Positions 33,771 to 43,021 are shown, counted from the stretch's first letter. The stretch is 64,000 nucleotides of DNA from CAYVFC01 sp964450715 (GCA_964450715.1 CAYVFC010000017.1:1-64000), one strand, 5' to 3'. A program made the numbers and translations. Notes: a model not told the origin generated them from the sequence alone.

Positions 33771-33959
33771 CTGACTTTCTCTTCTACCAAAGGATCGCGA
33801 CCGTATTGGAGGCGTCCCCGAGCTTCGCTGTCGTTGTCATCTCGACCGGAGGGAGAGATCTCCATTTGAAGGAGTTTTCTCCCTCCGGTCGAGATGACAT
33901 GGAAGCGGCGGAAAACCACGAGACGTTCCATGTCTCCTATTTGCCGAAGAGAAAGTCAG
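33771..33959. repeat. Palindromic repeat element after YD-repeat gene
   Basis: Outer arms CTGACTTTCTCTTC (33771-33784) and their complement (33946-33959) enclose a perfect 22-bp inverted repeat at 33835-33856/33878-33899 (contains GTCATCTCGACCGGAGGGAG), with an inner CTCC/GGAG stem. The 22-bp arm resembles a REP-like intergenic repeat seen in many unrelated bacteria (from memory). It could also terminate the preceding gene. Confidence 0.75.
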
Positions 33960-34093
33960 TAAGCCTTTAGCCTTTCGGGAAATAAGGATTTAGGCGAAAT
34001 CGTAGTAAAGAGCACGCGTCGAGTTGTAACCAATTTACACCGTGCTCGCGCCATGCCAAAAGCGCCGGTCACCGGTTGATAGCTCAACCTCAT

Positions 34094-34115
34094 ACTTGTA
34101 TGTCACTTGTATGTC
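34094..34115 (+). promoter_or_regulatory. Tandem 11-bp repeat overlapping antitoxin start
   Basis: ACTTGTATGTC occurs twice back to back, the second copy containing the ATG of the RHH antitoxin gene. Ribbon-helix-helix antitoxins commonly bind short direct or inverted repeats at this position, so this is a candidate autoregulatory operator. Confidence 0.5.
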
Positions 34116-34338
34116 ATCGAAGCGAGCGACGACGATCCGGCTAGATCCGGAGGACTTCGAGGCCCTGGAACGGGCACGGAAGCACGGCATCTCCAGCTCG
34201 GAGCTGATCCGCAGGGGGCTTCGCATCGTTGCCGCGCGCTACTACAAGAACCGCCGCCCCCCTTCGACCGGCCTGTTCGTTTCCACCGACGGCAAGCTCG
34301 GGGAAGAGAGCGAGTTGTTCCGGGACCTCGACGAGTGA
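34111..34338 (+). CDS. Ribbon-helix-helix antitoxin
   Basis: 75 aa. KRATTIRLDPEDFEALERAR, then a second helix SSSELIRRGLRIVA, is a classical RHH/CopG fold whose N-terminal strand binds DNA. The C-terminal half (RRPPSTGLFVSTDGKLGEES) should wrap and neutralise the toxin. The gene overlaps the PIN gene by four bases (GTGA), the usual antitoxin-first arrangement for PIN modules. Confidence 0.82.
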   Translation: MSSKRATTIRLDPEDFEALERARKHGISSSELIRRGLRIVAARYYKNRRPPSTGLFVSTDGKLGEESELFRDLDE

Positions 34339-34772
34339 CCGGGGCCCTGATCGCCGACACCGGCGGTCTGTTGCGCGCGCTGGCGTGTCGTCCCGACCAA
34401 AAGCCCACCTGGCCCGACTACGAGGCGTCGCTGAAAAGGGCCAGCGCGGTCATAGTTCCCTCCCTGGTATTGGCCGAGGTCGATTACTTCTTGCGGGACA
34501 ACCGCCAGGCCATGCGCACGCTGGTCGCCGAGATCCTGGATCCGGCCACGACCTACGAGTACGAGCTCGCCGGGCCGGCCGATCTCGTGCGTGCGCTGTA
34601 CATAGACGCCCGTTTCCGCCAGCTCGGGCTCGGGCTCGGGCTGGTGGACGGCCTGGTCGCCCCCATAGCCGAGCGCAGAGGCGTCTACCGGATCCTCACC
34701 AGCGACCGACGGGACTTCGGCGTGGTTCGGGTCGGTCGCGGATTCACGCGAGCGCTCACCCTCGTACCCTGA
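34335..34772 (+). CDS. PIN-domain ribonuclease toxin
   Basis: 145 aa from the GTG at 34335 inside the antitoxin stop. PIN-domain acidic residues are at expected places: LIADTGGLL (first Asp), LAEVDYFL (Glu/Asp), LGLVDGLVAPIAE (third Asp) and LTSDRRDFG (fourth). VapC-like proteins cleave tRNA or rRNA. Slightly longer than typical VapC. The RHH partner suggests it is co-repressed by the complex. Confidence 0.85.
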   Translation: MTGALIADTGGLLRALACRPDQKPTWPDYEASLKRASAVIVPSLVLAEVDYFLRDNRQAMRTLVAEILDPATTYEYELAGPADLVRALYIDARFRQLGLGLGLVDGLVAPIAERRGVYRILTSDRRDFGVVRVGRGFTRALTLVP

Positions 34773-34882
34773 AGCGCCGGAACTGACGCGCCTCAGGGAT
34801 GCAGGAGCGGCCTGCGCATCTCTTCCCGCAACGGTACCAACCGTAGGGAATCCATAGGCCGATAATATCGCCATAAAAGAAG

Positions 34883-34904
34883 GGGGGGAGAGAAAGCTCC
34901 CCCC
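34883..34904 (+). other. Strong hairpin in the GH62 leader
   Basis: GGGGGGAG AGAAAG CTCCCCCC, a perfect 8-bp stem with a six-base loop and no T-run after it. It lies 84 bases before the GH62 start, so it could stabilise the mRNA or end the toxin transcript weakly. Confidence 0.5.
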
Positions 34905-34987
34905 TGTATGCGAAAATTCCGAACAGCGGGGGAAAAATTGGACGCCTGTTGCGAGGCGAGCGGGCGTGCCATCAGTGGGTTAGAGAG

Positions 34988-36400
34988 ATGAAAAAGTCGA
35001 CCGATCGCCACTTCGAAACCGGACTCGCCGCTGCGGTGAACGCGTCGCGCGCCCTTGGCTGGATCGCGCTATCGGCGCTCATCGTCGCGGTGCTGCCAGG
35101 CTGCGAGGACAGCCAGAATGGGCAACCGGCAAACGGGGGTCCCGCCGGTAACGCGGCCGTCGGGGGCGGTTCGGGCACGGGCGTCGGCGGGGCATCTGCA
35201 ATGGGACCCTATACTGCGGGCGGTAGCGGCGCTGGCGGCACCATCAACACGGGTGGAGCGGGCGGCGGGGCGGAAGCCGGGGCGGGCGCCGGTGGAGCGG
35301 GCACCTCAGGGGGAGGCGTCAGCGGTACGGCGGGCACGGATATCTTTGACGGCGCAGCCCCCGACGACGGCGGCGGAGGCTTCAGCGGCGGCACCGGGGA
35401 CACCGGGGGAACCGGCGGTACGGGCGGAGCGGCCGGTGCGGCCGGTGGCGCGGGCGCGGGCGGGAACGGTGGGACCGAGGTCTGCGACCTGCCTTCCTCC
35501 TTCAGCTGGAGCTCCACCGGGCCCCTCATCACTCCCAAGCCCCCCGCGGGCCACGACTTCGTGTCGATCAAGGACCCCACCATCGTGTTCTATGACGGCA
35601 AGTACCATCTCTTCGCCACCGCCTTCGACGCGGCCCTGGCATCAAGGGGGTGGAAGTCCGTCTACCTGAGCTTCACCGATCTCTCCGGCGCGGACGCGGC
35701 CCCACAGAGCTACATGGGCGACTGGGCTACCGGCAACACGGTGGCTCCTCAGGTCTTCTACTTCCGCCCCCACGACAAGTGGTACCTCATCTTCCAGTGG
35801 AACGCGCGGTACTCGACCAACGATGATATCAACAATCCCAACGGCTGGAGCGCGCCCGCGCAACTGCTCAGCGGCGAGCCGAACGGCGCGCTCGACTTCT
35901 GGGTGATCTGCGACGACGCCACCTGTTACCTGTTCTTTTCGGCGGACGACGGGAACCTCTACCTGTCCAAAACCGCGATCGGGAATTTCCCCGCGTTCAG
36001 CGGCTACGAGATCATCATGTCGGACACCAGGGCGCGCCTTTTCGAGGCATGCAACGTCTACAAGGTCGAGGGGATGAACAAATACCTCCTCCTCGTCGAG
36101 GCCTACGGACCGCGTTACTTCCGCTCCTGGACCGCCTCCACCCTCGACGGACCCTGGACTGCGCTGGCCGACGAGCAATCAAACCCCTTCGCCGGCGAGG
36201 CAAACGTCACCTTCGAAGGCGCCGACTGGACAAACGACATCAGCCACGGCGAGATGATTCGCGCGGGCTACGACGAGACGATGACCGTCAATGCCTGCTA
36301 CTTGCAGTTTCTATACCAGGGCGTCGATCCGAACGCCTCGGTAAGCGAATACGGCTTGCTACCCTATCGGCTCGGCCTGCTGACGGCGAATTATCCGTGA
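34988..36400 (+). CDS. GH62 alpha-L-arabinofuranosidase, lipoprotein
   Basis: 470 aa. It removes arabinose side chains from arabinoxylan. Leader ALSALIVAVLPGCEDS has a lipobox. Gly-rich linker at about 45-165. The GH62 domain (about 165-470) is complete, with SIKDPTIVFYDGKYHLFAT (base D196), APQVFYFRPHDKWYLIFQWN, DFWVICDDATCYLFFSADDG, ARLFEACNVYKVEGMNKYLL and DISHGEMIRAGYD (acid E422). The DNA of its linker is nearly identical to that of the GH10 gene, 17 bases downstream. The enzyme probably acts tethered to the cell surface together with that xylanase. Confidence 0.93.
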   Translation: MKKSTDRHFETGLAAAVNASRALGWIALSALIVAVLPGCEDSQNGQPANGGPAGNAAVGGGSGTGVGGASAMGPYTAGGSGAGGTINTGGAGGGAEAGAGAGGAGTSGGGVSGTAGTDIFDGAAPDDGGGGFSGGTGDTGGTGGTGGAAGAAGGAGAGGNGGTEVCDLPSSFSWSSTGPLITPKPPAGHDFVSIKDPTIVFYDGKYHLFATAFDAALASRGWKSVYLSFTDLSGADAAPQSYMGDWATGNTVAPQVFYFRPHDKWYLIFQWNARYSTNDDINNPNGWSAPAQLLSGEPNGALDFWVICDDATCYLFFSADDGNLYLSKTAIGNFPAFSGYEIIMSDTRARLFEACNVYKVEGMNKYLLLVEAYGPRYFRSWTASTLDGPWTALADEQSNPFAGEANVTFEGADWTNDISHGEMIRAGYDETMTVNACYLQFLYQGVDPNASVSEYGLLPYRLGLLTANYP

Positions 36401-36417
36401 TGGGAGGTATCCGGTAT

Positions 36418-37797
36418 ATGAAACAACAACGGCCATTTCACCCCGGAAAATCGGCGCCGAGCCAGGGACGATTGTCTTCGAGTCGCCCCGGCATCCTCGG
36501 GCTGACTCTGTTGACATCTTGTATCCTGGCCGTTTTTGCGGGGTGCACCGAAAACGTGAACAACCCGGCGAATACCCCCGGGGGTACGGGCGCCGTGGGC
36601 GCGTCGGGAAGCGGAGGCTTGTATACCGGCGGCACCGGTGCCAGCGGAACCTGGGCCGCGAGCGGCGCGGGCGGCACCATCGACACCGGCGGAGCCGGGA
36701 CCGGAGCGGGAAGCGCGGCGGGCGCCGGTGGAGCGGGCACCTCAGGGGGAGGAGTCAGCGGTACGGCGGGCACGGATATCTTTGACGGCGCAGCCCCCGA
36801 CGACGGCGGCGGAGGCTTCAACGGCGGCGCCGGGGACACCGGGGGAACCGGCGGTACGGGCGGAGCGGCCGGTGCGGCCGGAGCCGGTGACGCGGGCGCG
36901 GGCGGTACGGGCGGGCAGGCGCTGTGGAAGTTCGTCGGCAACATTACCACCGGCTGGGACCACCGGGTCGACACCGACGGCAGGACCTTTTCGACCTACT
37001 GGGATCAGATCACCCCCGAAAACGCGGGCAAATGGGGGTCGGTGCAGCCGACGGCGAATAGCGGTTTCAACTGGGCGGCGCTGGATGCCATCTACGACTA
37101 CGCCCAAAGGACCGGCATCATTTTCAAGGAGCACACCTTCGTCTGGGGCCCGCAACAGCCGAGCGGAACGCTCACCGAGATGCAGGTGAGGACCTGGATG
37201 GAGCAGTTCTGCACTCGCTACCCCAACACGGCCCTGATCGACGTGGTGAACGAGCCGCCGCCGCACACCGAGCCGGACTACGTCAACGCCATCGGCGGCG
37301 GCACCGATACCAGCTGGCAGTGGATCATCAACGCCTTCAACTGGGCCCGCGAGTACTGCCCGAACGCCATCCTCATCCTCAACGACTACAACAACATCGA
37401 GTGGCCCGACCAGAACCAGCACTTCATCGACATAGCGAACGCCATCAAGGCGGCAGGCGCGCCCATCGATGCCGTCGGCGCCCAGGCTCATGGGCTGAGC
37501 GAGATGGTCTCGACCCAGACCATGAAGGAGCTGCTCACCAAGCTCCATAACGACACGGGACTTCCCGTCTACATCACCGAGTACGACATCGATTTGTCGA
37601 ACGACCAGGCTCAGCTCGACAAGTACCAGCAGCACATCCCCTTCTTTCTGGATACCGAATGGATACACGGCATCACGCTCTGGGGCTGGATCCACGGCCA
37701 GACCTGGGTACCGGACAGCGGCATCATCCGGGCGGACGGAACCCCGCGGCCCGCGATGACCTGGTTGATGGAAACGCTGGGGCGACCGGCGCCGTGA
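36418..37797 (+). CDS. GH10 endo-1,4-beta-xylanase, lipoprotein
   Basis: 459 aa. GGAGGT (36403-36408) fixes the ATG at 36418. Leader ending LAVFAGCTEN (lipobox), Gly-rich linker, then a GH10 catalytic domain (about 170-459) starting near FVGNITTGWDHRVDTDG. The acid/base lies in DVVNEPPPH (E279) and the nucleophile in YITEYDID (E388); QAHGLSEMV and HGITLWGWIHGQTW are further family hallmarks. Cleaves the xylan backbone. Operon with GH62 upstream and a lipoprotein gene overlapping its stop. Confidence 0.94.
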   Translation: MKQQRPFHPGKSAPSQGRLSSSRPGILGLTLLTSCILAVFAGCTENVNNPANTPGGTGAVGASGSGGLYTGGTGASGTWAASGAGGTIDTGGAGTGAGSAAGAGGAGTSGGGVSGTAGTDIFDGAAPDDGGGGFNGGAGDTGGTGGTGGAAGAAGAGDAGAGGTGGQALWKFVGNITTGWDHRVDTDGRTFSTYWDQITPENAGKWGSVQPTANSGFNWAALDAIYDYAQRTGIIFKEHTFVWGPQQPSGTLTEMQVRTWMEQFCTRYPNTALIDVVNEPPPHTEPDYVNAIGGGTDTSWQWIINAFNWAREYCPNAILILNDYNNIEWPDQNQHFIDIANAIKAAGAPIDAVGAQAHGLSEMVSTQTMKELLTKLHNDTGLPVYITEYDIDLSNDQAQLDKYQQHIPFFLDTEWIHGITLWGWIHGQTWVPDSGIIRADGTPRPAMTWLMETLGRPAP

Positions 37798-38798
37798 ACA
37801 GGCACCGGCAAATCACCCCGCTTTTTGCGCTGCTCGCGACCGCCCTCTCTTGCAGCCGCCTGCCCGAGCGGCCGGCAGCGCCGGCAACCGCCCGGCCCGT
37901 TGGCAAACCGGCCATGGTCGGAGCACCGGCAACGCAGGAAAACCTGGAGCCGACGCCGGCACCGACCACGCTGCTCACCGCTCGCGGCTCGGCCTACGCG
38001 GCCACGCTCGCCGTCGATGACCAGGGCATCTACCTCTTGACGGGCAACGCGGCTTTTCGGCTGGCGCCCGGTCGCGCCGCCGAGCGATGGGAGCTGCAGC
38101 TGGGGATCTCACCCGCCCTGATGGGTGACCACTTCCTGTACTGGTCCGGCGGAGCCTTCCGCCGGGCTCACAAGCGCGGCGCCGAGCCCTCGCTGCTCGC
38201 CGCCGCTGCCCACCAACCGCAGCGCGTGGCGGCGTCCGGGGATCGCTTCGTTTGGCTCGACCAGGCGGACAGCGGTCGTTTCACCATCCAGACCCTGGCG
38301 CGCGGGTCGGGCGCCCGCGTTCTGCTCGCCCCCGACGGCTACGTTGCCGCACTGGCGATGGGCGAACAGCTCGTCTACTTCGCGGAACAGAGATCGGGCA
38401 GAGGCTGGCGGCTGGGCGCGGTTCCGCTTTCCGGCGGCGCACCGCGGTATACATCAATGAAAAGGGGCCGCACCCCCGCTATGCTCGCTGTCGCCGGCGA
38501 CCTGTTCTACTACGACGGCCCGAGCCTGACGGTCCGGAAGGTAACGCCGGACCTGGAAGGCGAGGAAGTGTTGGCGCGAGACGTGATCTGCTCGCCCCTG
38601 GCCGTTGCCGAGCACCTGTACTGCGCTCAACCTAACGGCCTGCTCGAGATCGGGCTCGACGGTGCGGTACGGCGGGTGGTTCCACTCCGGCGGAAGGGCA
38701 CGATCACTGCCATCGCCGCCACCGCCACCCGGCTGGCCTGGCTGATGGACGTGGGGCGGGACGCGCTTGTCGTGCAGACGATTGCGCTTCAGCGGTAA
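37794..38798 (+). CDS. Lipoprotein, propeller-like, in xylan operon
   Basis: 334 aa from the GTG at 37794, overlapping the GH10 stop as GTGA. Leader PLFALLATALSCSRL (lipobox). After a Pro/Ala linker, the domain from about 65 consists of repeated four-strand-like segments with DxxxVYF/LYY patterns (DDQGIYLLTGNAAFRL, DRFVWLDQADSGRF), as in beta-propellers. No catalytic motif. Perhaps a sugar-binding surface partner of the two xylan enzymes. Its last ten bases overlap the end of the convergent GH30 gene. Confidence 0.65.
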   Translation: MNRHRQITPLFALLATALSCSRLPERPAAPATARPVGKPAMVGAPATQENLEPTPAPTTLLTARGSAYAATLAVDDQGIYLLTGNAAFRLAPGRAAERWELQLGISPALMGDHFLYWSGGAFRRAHKRGAEPSLLAAAAHQPQRVAASGDRFVWLDQADSGRFTIQTLARGSGARVLLAPDGYVAALAMGEQLVYFAEQRSGRGWRLGAVPLSGGAPRYTSMKRGRTPAMLAVAGDLFYYDGPSLTVRKVTPDLEGEEVLARDVICSPLAVAEHLYCAQPNGLLEIGLDGAVRRVVPLRRKGTITAIAATATRLAWLMDVGRDALVVQTIALQR

Positions 38799-40465
38799 GT
38801 CACCGTCGCCAGGGATTGGCCCGGCAACCTGAGGATGCCCCCGGGGGGCAGCGCGCCGAGATCCGCGGAACGCTCGCGACCGCCCAGCACGGTGCGGGTC
38901 ACGGTCGACGCCGTAGGAGCATCCTCACCGCTATCGATCCGTACAGCCTTTTCGGTGAGCTCTGGGTTGGTGAGCACGACGGTGACCGCGTCGCCCCCGG
39001 GCGATACCCACGCCGAAGCGAGCAAGCCGTCCGTGTCGGAGCTGGCCGCCACGCGGACCGAGCCCGGTTCGAGGTGGGCCGAGTAGTGGAGCATGACGTG
39101 ATAGGGGTCCGCGATCACGAAGTCGTCTTCGGTCAGGTTGATGAGCGTCGTGCGATCGGGCGCGATGCTGGAGGCGGATCCCACGAAGTCGGTCTGCAGG
39201 TAGACCACCGCACCCTCGATAACGAGCGTCGCGTGCATCAGCACGGCCGTGGTCAGGGCGTCCGCCCCCATCTCCGTCTGGAATAGGGGCCTCTGGGTCT
39301 GTTCGGCGAGCTCGCCCAGCGCCTCGAGCGCGGCGCCATCGAGGTTGGCGGCTTCGGTACCGTACAGGTGGTGCGCTATGGCATCCAGCTTCTCGATGTC
39401 GAGCTCGGCGACGTAGTCGGCGACCTGCATGGAGTTACTCGTCTCGGGCGCGATGATTCGCGGAATGGAGGCCAAGCCAACGAGCTCTGCCATCACCGCG
39501 GCCAGGGCTTCCGCGTACCCGGGGTAGTCAACGGTCACGACGACGCCGGCGTCGGTCGTTACCGTCGCGGTTCCCTGGGTGGGCAGGAACCGGCAGGCCT
39601 CTATCATCCGCCCCGTGCCGGGAACGAAGTTCGGGTTGTTTTGGATGGAGATGTAGTCGGGCTCGATGCCCGCGAGGGCATAAGCGTCGAGCGACGCACG
39701 CCAATGGCCGGCGAACCCCGCGTAGTTGAAGCTCCCGTCGGGCAGCCTGGCCAGCGTGCAAGTATCCGGGTTGCCCTCGCACCAGCTCCAGCCGTTCGCC
39801 TTCAGCGAGCCCGGCGGGCTCGCCGAGACGAGGATGATCATGGGGCTCTGCCCCAGCCGCTGATCGGCCGCGTTCACCATCTCGACGCTGCTGCTCAGAT
39901 CCACCCCGTCCGCCTGGCCGTGGAGGTTGCGCAGGCGGATTACGTTCAGACCGCTCCCGGAGAACAGGGCGTCAAAGAGCGCCTCCTTGCGCGGATGCCG
40001 TGCCATCTCCCCATAAACGTAGCCGACGCCGGCGCCAAACCCGACGATGGCCTGGAACCGCTGCGACGCGTCGACCGAAACCAGAGCTGTCTGCGCCGGG
40101 GTCGGCACGCACGCGCCGGCCACGCAACTGGTGCCGTTTCCGCAGCCCTCGGCCGGGCAGGGCTCGAGACAGAGGCCGGGGCTCGGCAGAGGATTGCCGG
40201 CGCACAGGACGATCGCTCCGTCGTCCTCTGCCGCCACGCACGACGTACCGGGCAGCTCGCCGCAGGCGGGCCCGTCGCTGCAGCTCCGCGTGCAGGCACC
40301 GCACAGGCACTGCAGCTCGCCGCACTCGGCGTCGATCCGGCATAGGGTCAGCCAGTTGGTCTGCGTTCCCACGCTCGGTCCGTCCGCGGGGGCGCAGGCA
40401 GCCGCACACGCCGCCAGCCACAGCCCCGCGGCGCGGCGTGCGAGGGCACCGCTCGGCTTTTTCAT
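38789..40465 (-). CDS. GH30-type lipoprotein lacking the acid/base Glu
   Basis: 558 aa. Leader LWLAACAAACAPAD (lipobox), then a Cys-rich spacer (about 40-120) of EGF-like spacing, then a GH30 xylanase-type (beta/alpha)8 barrel at about 130-460 and a C-terminal beta domain. Family landmarks: FGAGVGYVYGE, NVIRLRNLHG, ILVSASPPGSLKANG, and LFQTEMGAD with nucleophile E398. The invariant acid/base motif SIQNEP reads SIQNNP here (N277), so catalysis should be severely impaired unless another residue compensates. It is cotranscribed after a regulator gene (4-bp overlap). It may serve as a xylan-binding or sensing protein. Confidence 0.82.
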   Translation of the reverse strand: MKKPSGALARRAAGLWLAACAAACAPADGPSVGTQTNWLTLCRIDAECGELQCLCGACTRSCSDGPACGELPGTSCVAAEDDGAIVLCAGNPLPSPGLCLEPCPAEGCGNGTSCVAGACVPTPAQTALVSVDASQRFQAIVGFGAGVGYVYGEMARHPRKEALFDALFSGSGLNVIRLRNLHGQADGVDLSSSVEMVNAADQRLGQSPMIILVSASPPGSLKANGWSWCEGNPDTCTLARLPDGSFNYAGFAGHWRASLDAYALAGIEPDYISIQNNPNFVPGTGRMIEACRFLPTQGTATVTTDAGVVVTVDYPGYAEALAAVMAELVGLASIPRIIAPETSNSMQVADYVAELDIEKLDAIAHHLYGTEAANLDGAALEALGELAEQTQRPLFQTEMGADALTTAVLMHATLVIEGAVVYLQTDFVGSASSIAPDRTTLINLTEDDFVIADPYHVMLHYSAHLEPGSVRVAASSDTDGLLASAWVSPGGDAVTVVLTNPELTEKAVRIDSGEDAPTASTVTRTVLGGRERSADLGALPPGGILRLPGQSLATVTYR

Positions 40466-41457
40466 CCGCCGCCCTCCTCTTCTCGCAAGTATTGACCGCA
40501 GTAGTAGGTGACCTGATAGACGGATTCGGACTCGTGGGTGCGGTTATACTCCTCCACTTCATCCCACAGGGCAATGGCCCGCTTGCGCGTGTCGGCGAGC
40601 AGTGAGCGCACCTCCTGTTCCCTGGGGTGACCCGGCCAGATGTCGAACGAGAGCGTGGTACCGCCCACCGTATCGTCCGCCGCCGAGACGTGACGCCCCT
40701 GCACCGCCTTGGCCGCCAGGGCGCTGAGCACCGCCCGGTGATGATCGACGATCGCGGCCTCCCACCCCGCGGCCTCACCCAAGGGAATGAGGCAATGATC
40801 CGTCGAGTAGTAGGTGCCGTCCGGCCGCTCTACCGCCCGGATCCGAGCGTTGGCCAGCAAGCCGGCCAGCGCTTCATCGATGACCGAATCCGGCAACGCC
40901 AGCATCTCCGTCAGCTGCGCCCTGCTCAACGGTCCACTGCGCACCACGTAGACCCAGACCAGCGCCTGGTTGGTCTGCCGGGAATTGACGCCGCAGGACA
41001 TGCCGAGCTCCTCGAGCTCCTCGGCGGTGGCCACGCGATATCTAGACTCCTTTCCGCGGCCGCTACGCAGGACCAGCCCGCTCTCGACCAGGTCGTTGAG
41101 AATGCTACGCACCTTGGGTTCGTCGTCGCGCTCGAAGCGCCGGAGGATCTCGGCGCGGCTGACGGAATCGTGCTCGGCGAGGAAGGTGTGGATGGCCTCC
41201 CACAAGCTGACGCCGCGATCGGTCGCCGACTCGTTCAACCGTTGTACCTTCTGCCGGTACGAACGCAGCGCCAGGCCGAACATGTCCGCGATCACCTTCT
41301 TGCCCAGGCCCTGGCTCTCGAGCTCGCGGACCAGGTTGACGAAGACGCTGTCGGCGATGTGCGAAAGCGGTGAGCGAACGCCGTCGACCGTCGACAGCTG
41401 CGCGATGAGCACCATCGTTTGCCGTACGATGGCGTCGATCAGGAGCTGGGAGTTCAT
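40462..41457 (-). CDS. Winged-helix transcriptional regulator, xylan locus
   Basis: 331 aa from the ATG at 41457. Two helix-turn-helix-like regions are visible: one at about 40-70 (LESQGLGKKVIADMFGLALR) and a MarR/winged-helix-like one at about 100-150 (EILRRFERDDEPKVRSILND, LVESGLVLRSGRG). A further helical sensor-like half follows. I remember close relatives as a recurrent myxobacterial family without a characterised ligand. Its stop overlaps the ATG of the GH30 gene, so the two form an operon; the divergent promoter region (41458-41618) also serves the aminotransferase cluster. Confidence 0.65.
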   Translation of the reverse strand: MNSQLLIDAIVRQTMVLIAQLSTVDGVRSPLSHIADSVFVNLVRELESQGLGKKVIADMFGLALRSYRQKVQRLNESATDRGVSLWEAIHTFLAEHDSVSRAEILRRFERDDEPKVRSILNDLVESGLVLRSGRGKESRYRVATAEELEELGMSCGVNSRQTNQALVWVYVVRSGPLSRAQLTEMLALPDSVIDEALAGLLANARIRAVERPDGTYYSTDHCLIPLGEAAGWEAAIVDHHRAVLSALAAKAVQGRHVSAADDTVGGTTLSFDIWPGHPREQEVRSLLADTRKRAIALWDEVEEYNRTHESESVYQVTYYCGQYLREEEGGG

Positions 41458-41618
41458 TGGATGACGAGACTCCTTTCTGCTTCGAAGGGACCCCGACCGC
41501 GTTTCACGGACTGTTGCCCAATATTCCCACGACGGGGAGGTACGAAACAGGGGTGTGGCTTCTCCCCCCCTGGGTAGTGATAGAATGCGTCTCCGTGTCA
41601 AACCGCAAACCCTCGCTC

Positions 41619-43016
41619 ATGTCCTGGTCCGAAGCGTATACGCTCGAGTGGCGCGAGGTCCGGGAGGCGTTTGGCTCCCACCTCAATCCCGGCTTGCTCC
41701 GGATTCTCGAGCGGCTCGGCTACGACGCGATCCGGGTGGTATCCGCGCGCGACATGTATTACCGGACCGCGTCGGGCGAAGAGATCCTCGACTGCTGGGG
41801 CGGCTTCGGATCGGTCAACCTGGGTCACAACCACCCTCGCCTGGCAGAGGTACGGCGCTGTTTCGACGAACGACAGCTGCCCGAGATCTGCCAGGCTTTT
41901 CTACCGGCACAGGCGGCGGTGCTCGCCAGGAATCTCGCCGCGATCATGCCCGGCGATCTGAAAGTCAGCTATCTGTGTTGCACCGGCTCCGAAGCGGTGG
42001 AGGCCGCGTTGAAGTTGGCGGTCAAGTACAAGAACAACAGCCTGGGCCGGATCATTCACGCCGAGAACGGGATGCACGGGAAGACGCACGGCGCGCTGTC
42101 CGTCACCGGTAACCATCGGCTGAGAAGGCCGTTCAAGCAGCTCGACAACTGCCTGTCGATTCCCTTCGCCGATAGCTACGCACTGCGGATGGTTTTGGAG
42201 CGGGCGCGGGGTAAGGGGCCGGGGCAGGAGATCGTCGCCGTCATTATCGAGCCGATACAGTGCGGCGGCGGGGTGGTGGTTCCGCCGGAGGGTTATCTCC
42301 GCGAGGTGCGCCACCTTTGCGACGAGTTCGGCGCCGTGCTGATCGTCGACGAAGTGCAGACCGGTTTCGGCCGCACCGGCAAGATGTTCGCCTTCGAGCA
42401 CGAGGGGATCGTTCCCGACCTGGTCACCGTCTCCAAGGCCTTTGGCGGCGGCAAGGCGCCGATCGCCGCCTGTGTCGCCCGCCGGGAGGTATTCGAGAAG
42501 GCCTACGGTTCGACCGGCGATTGTACGCTGCACAACGCAACCTTCAACGAGATGGGCGGCCCCGCCGCGCTGGCCACCGAGACCATTCACATTCTTTACG
42601 ACGAGGGGCTCGTCGACAACGCTGCCACGGTCGGCGCCTATTTGCAGCAGAGGCTAGACGAATTGCCCGCCGCCTTTCCCGAGATCGTCGTCGATGTCCG
42701 CGGCCGCGGCCTGCTCGCCGGCATCGAGTTGAGAAATATCACCGAGCTTTTGCCCGGCGCCTTGTTGGGAGCCTACTCGGAGCGTCTACGCGCCCTCGGG
42801 GACGGCCCCTTGGCCGTGCTGGTGGCGAGCGCGCTCTTGCTGGACCACCGAATCCTGGTCGCGTTTACCGATTTCAACCGTAACGTCCTGCGGCTCGAGC
42901 CTCCTCTGACCATGAAGGAAGCGCACGTCGATCAAGTCATCGACGCGCTGAAAGAGACGCTTTCCAGAGGGGTATCCGGGCTGGTAAAGAGCGCCTTGAG
43001 GAGGAGAGTGGGGTAA
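41619..43016 (+). CDS. Class III (PLP-dependent) aminotransferase
   Basis: 465 aa. It transfers an amino group to an aldehyde or keto acceptor. Visible: GGFGSVNLGHNHPRL, the cofactor-phosphate loop CCTGSEAVEAALKLA, the Asp of VLIVDEVQTGFGRTGKM, and Schiff-base Lys K273 in VTVSKAFGGGKAP. The ATG at 41619 matches family length; a GTG at 41595 is possible. First gene of a rightward cluster with epimerase, methyltransferase, membrane transferase and radical SAM genes, six bases before the next. The substrate could be an activated sugar or acyl aldehyde; sequence alone does not say. Confidence 0.88.
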   Translation: MSWSEAYTLEWREVREAFGSHLNPGLLRILERLGYDAIRVVSARDMYYRTASGEEILDCWGGFGSVNLGHNHPRLAEVRRCFDERQLPEICQAFLPAQAAVLARNLAAIMPGDLKVSYLCCTGSEAVEAALKLAVKYKNNSLGRIIHAENGMHGKTHGALSVTGNHRLRRPFKQLDNCLSIPFADSYALRMVLERARGKGPGQEIVAVIIEPIQCGGGVVVPPEGYLREVRHLCDEFGAVLIVDEVQTGFGRTGKMFAFEHEGIVPDLVTVSKAFGGGKAPIAACVARREVFEKAYGSTGDCTLHNATFNEMGGPAALATETIHILYDEGLVDNAATVGAYLQQRLDELPAAFPEIVVDVRGRGLLAGIELRNITELLPGALLGAYSERLRALGDGPLAVLVASALLLDHRILVAFTDFNRNVLRLEPPLTMKEAHVDQVIDALKETLSRGVSGLVKSALRRRVG

Positions 43017-43021
43017 CAGCA

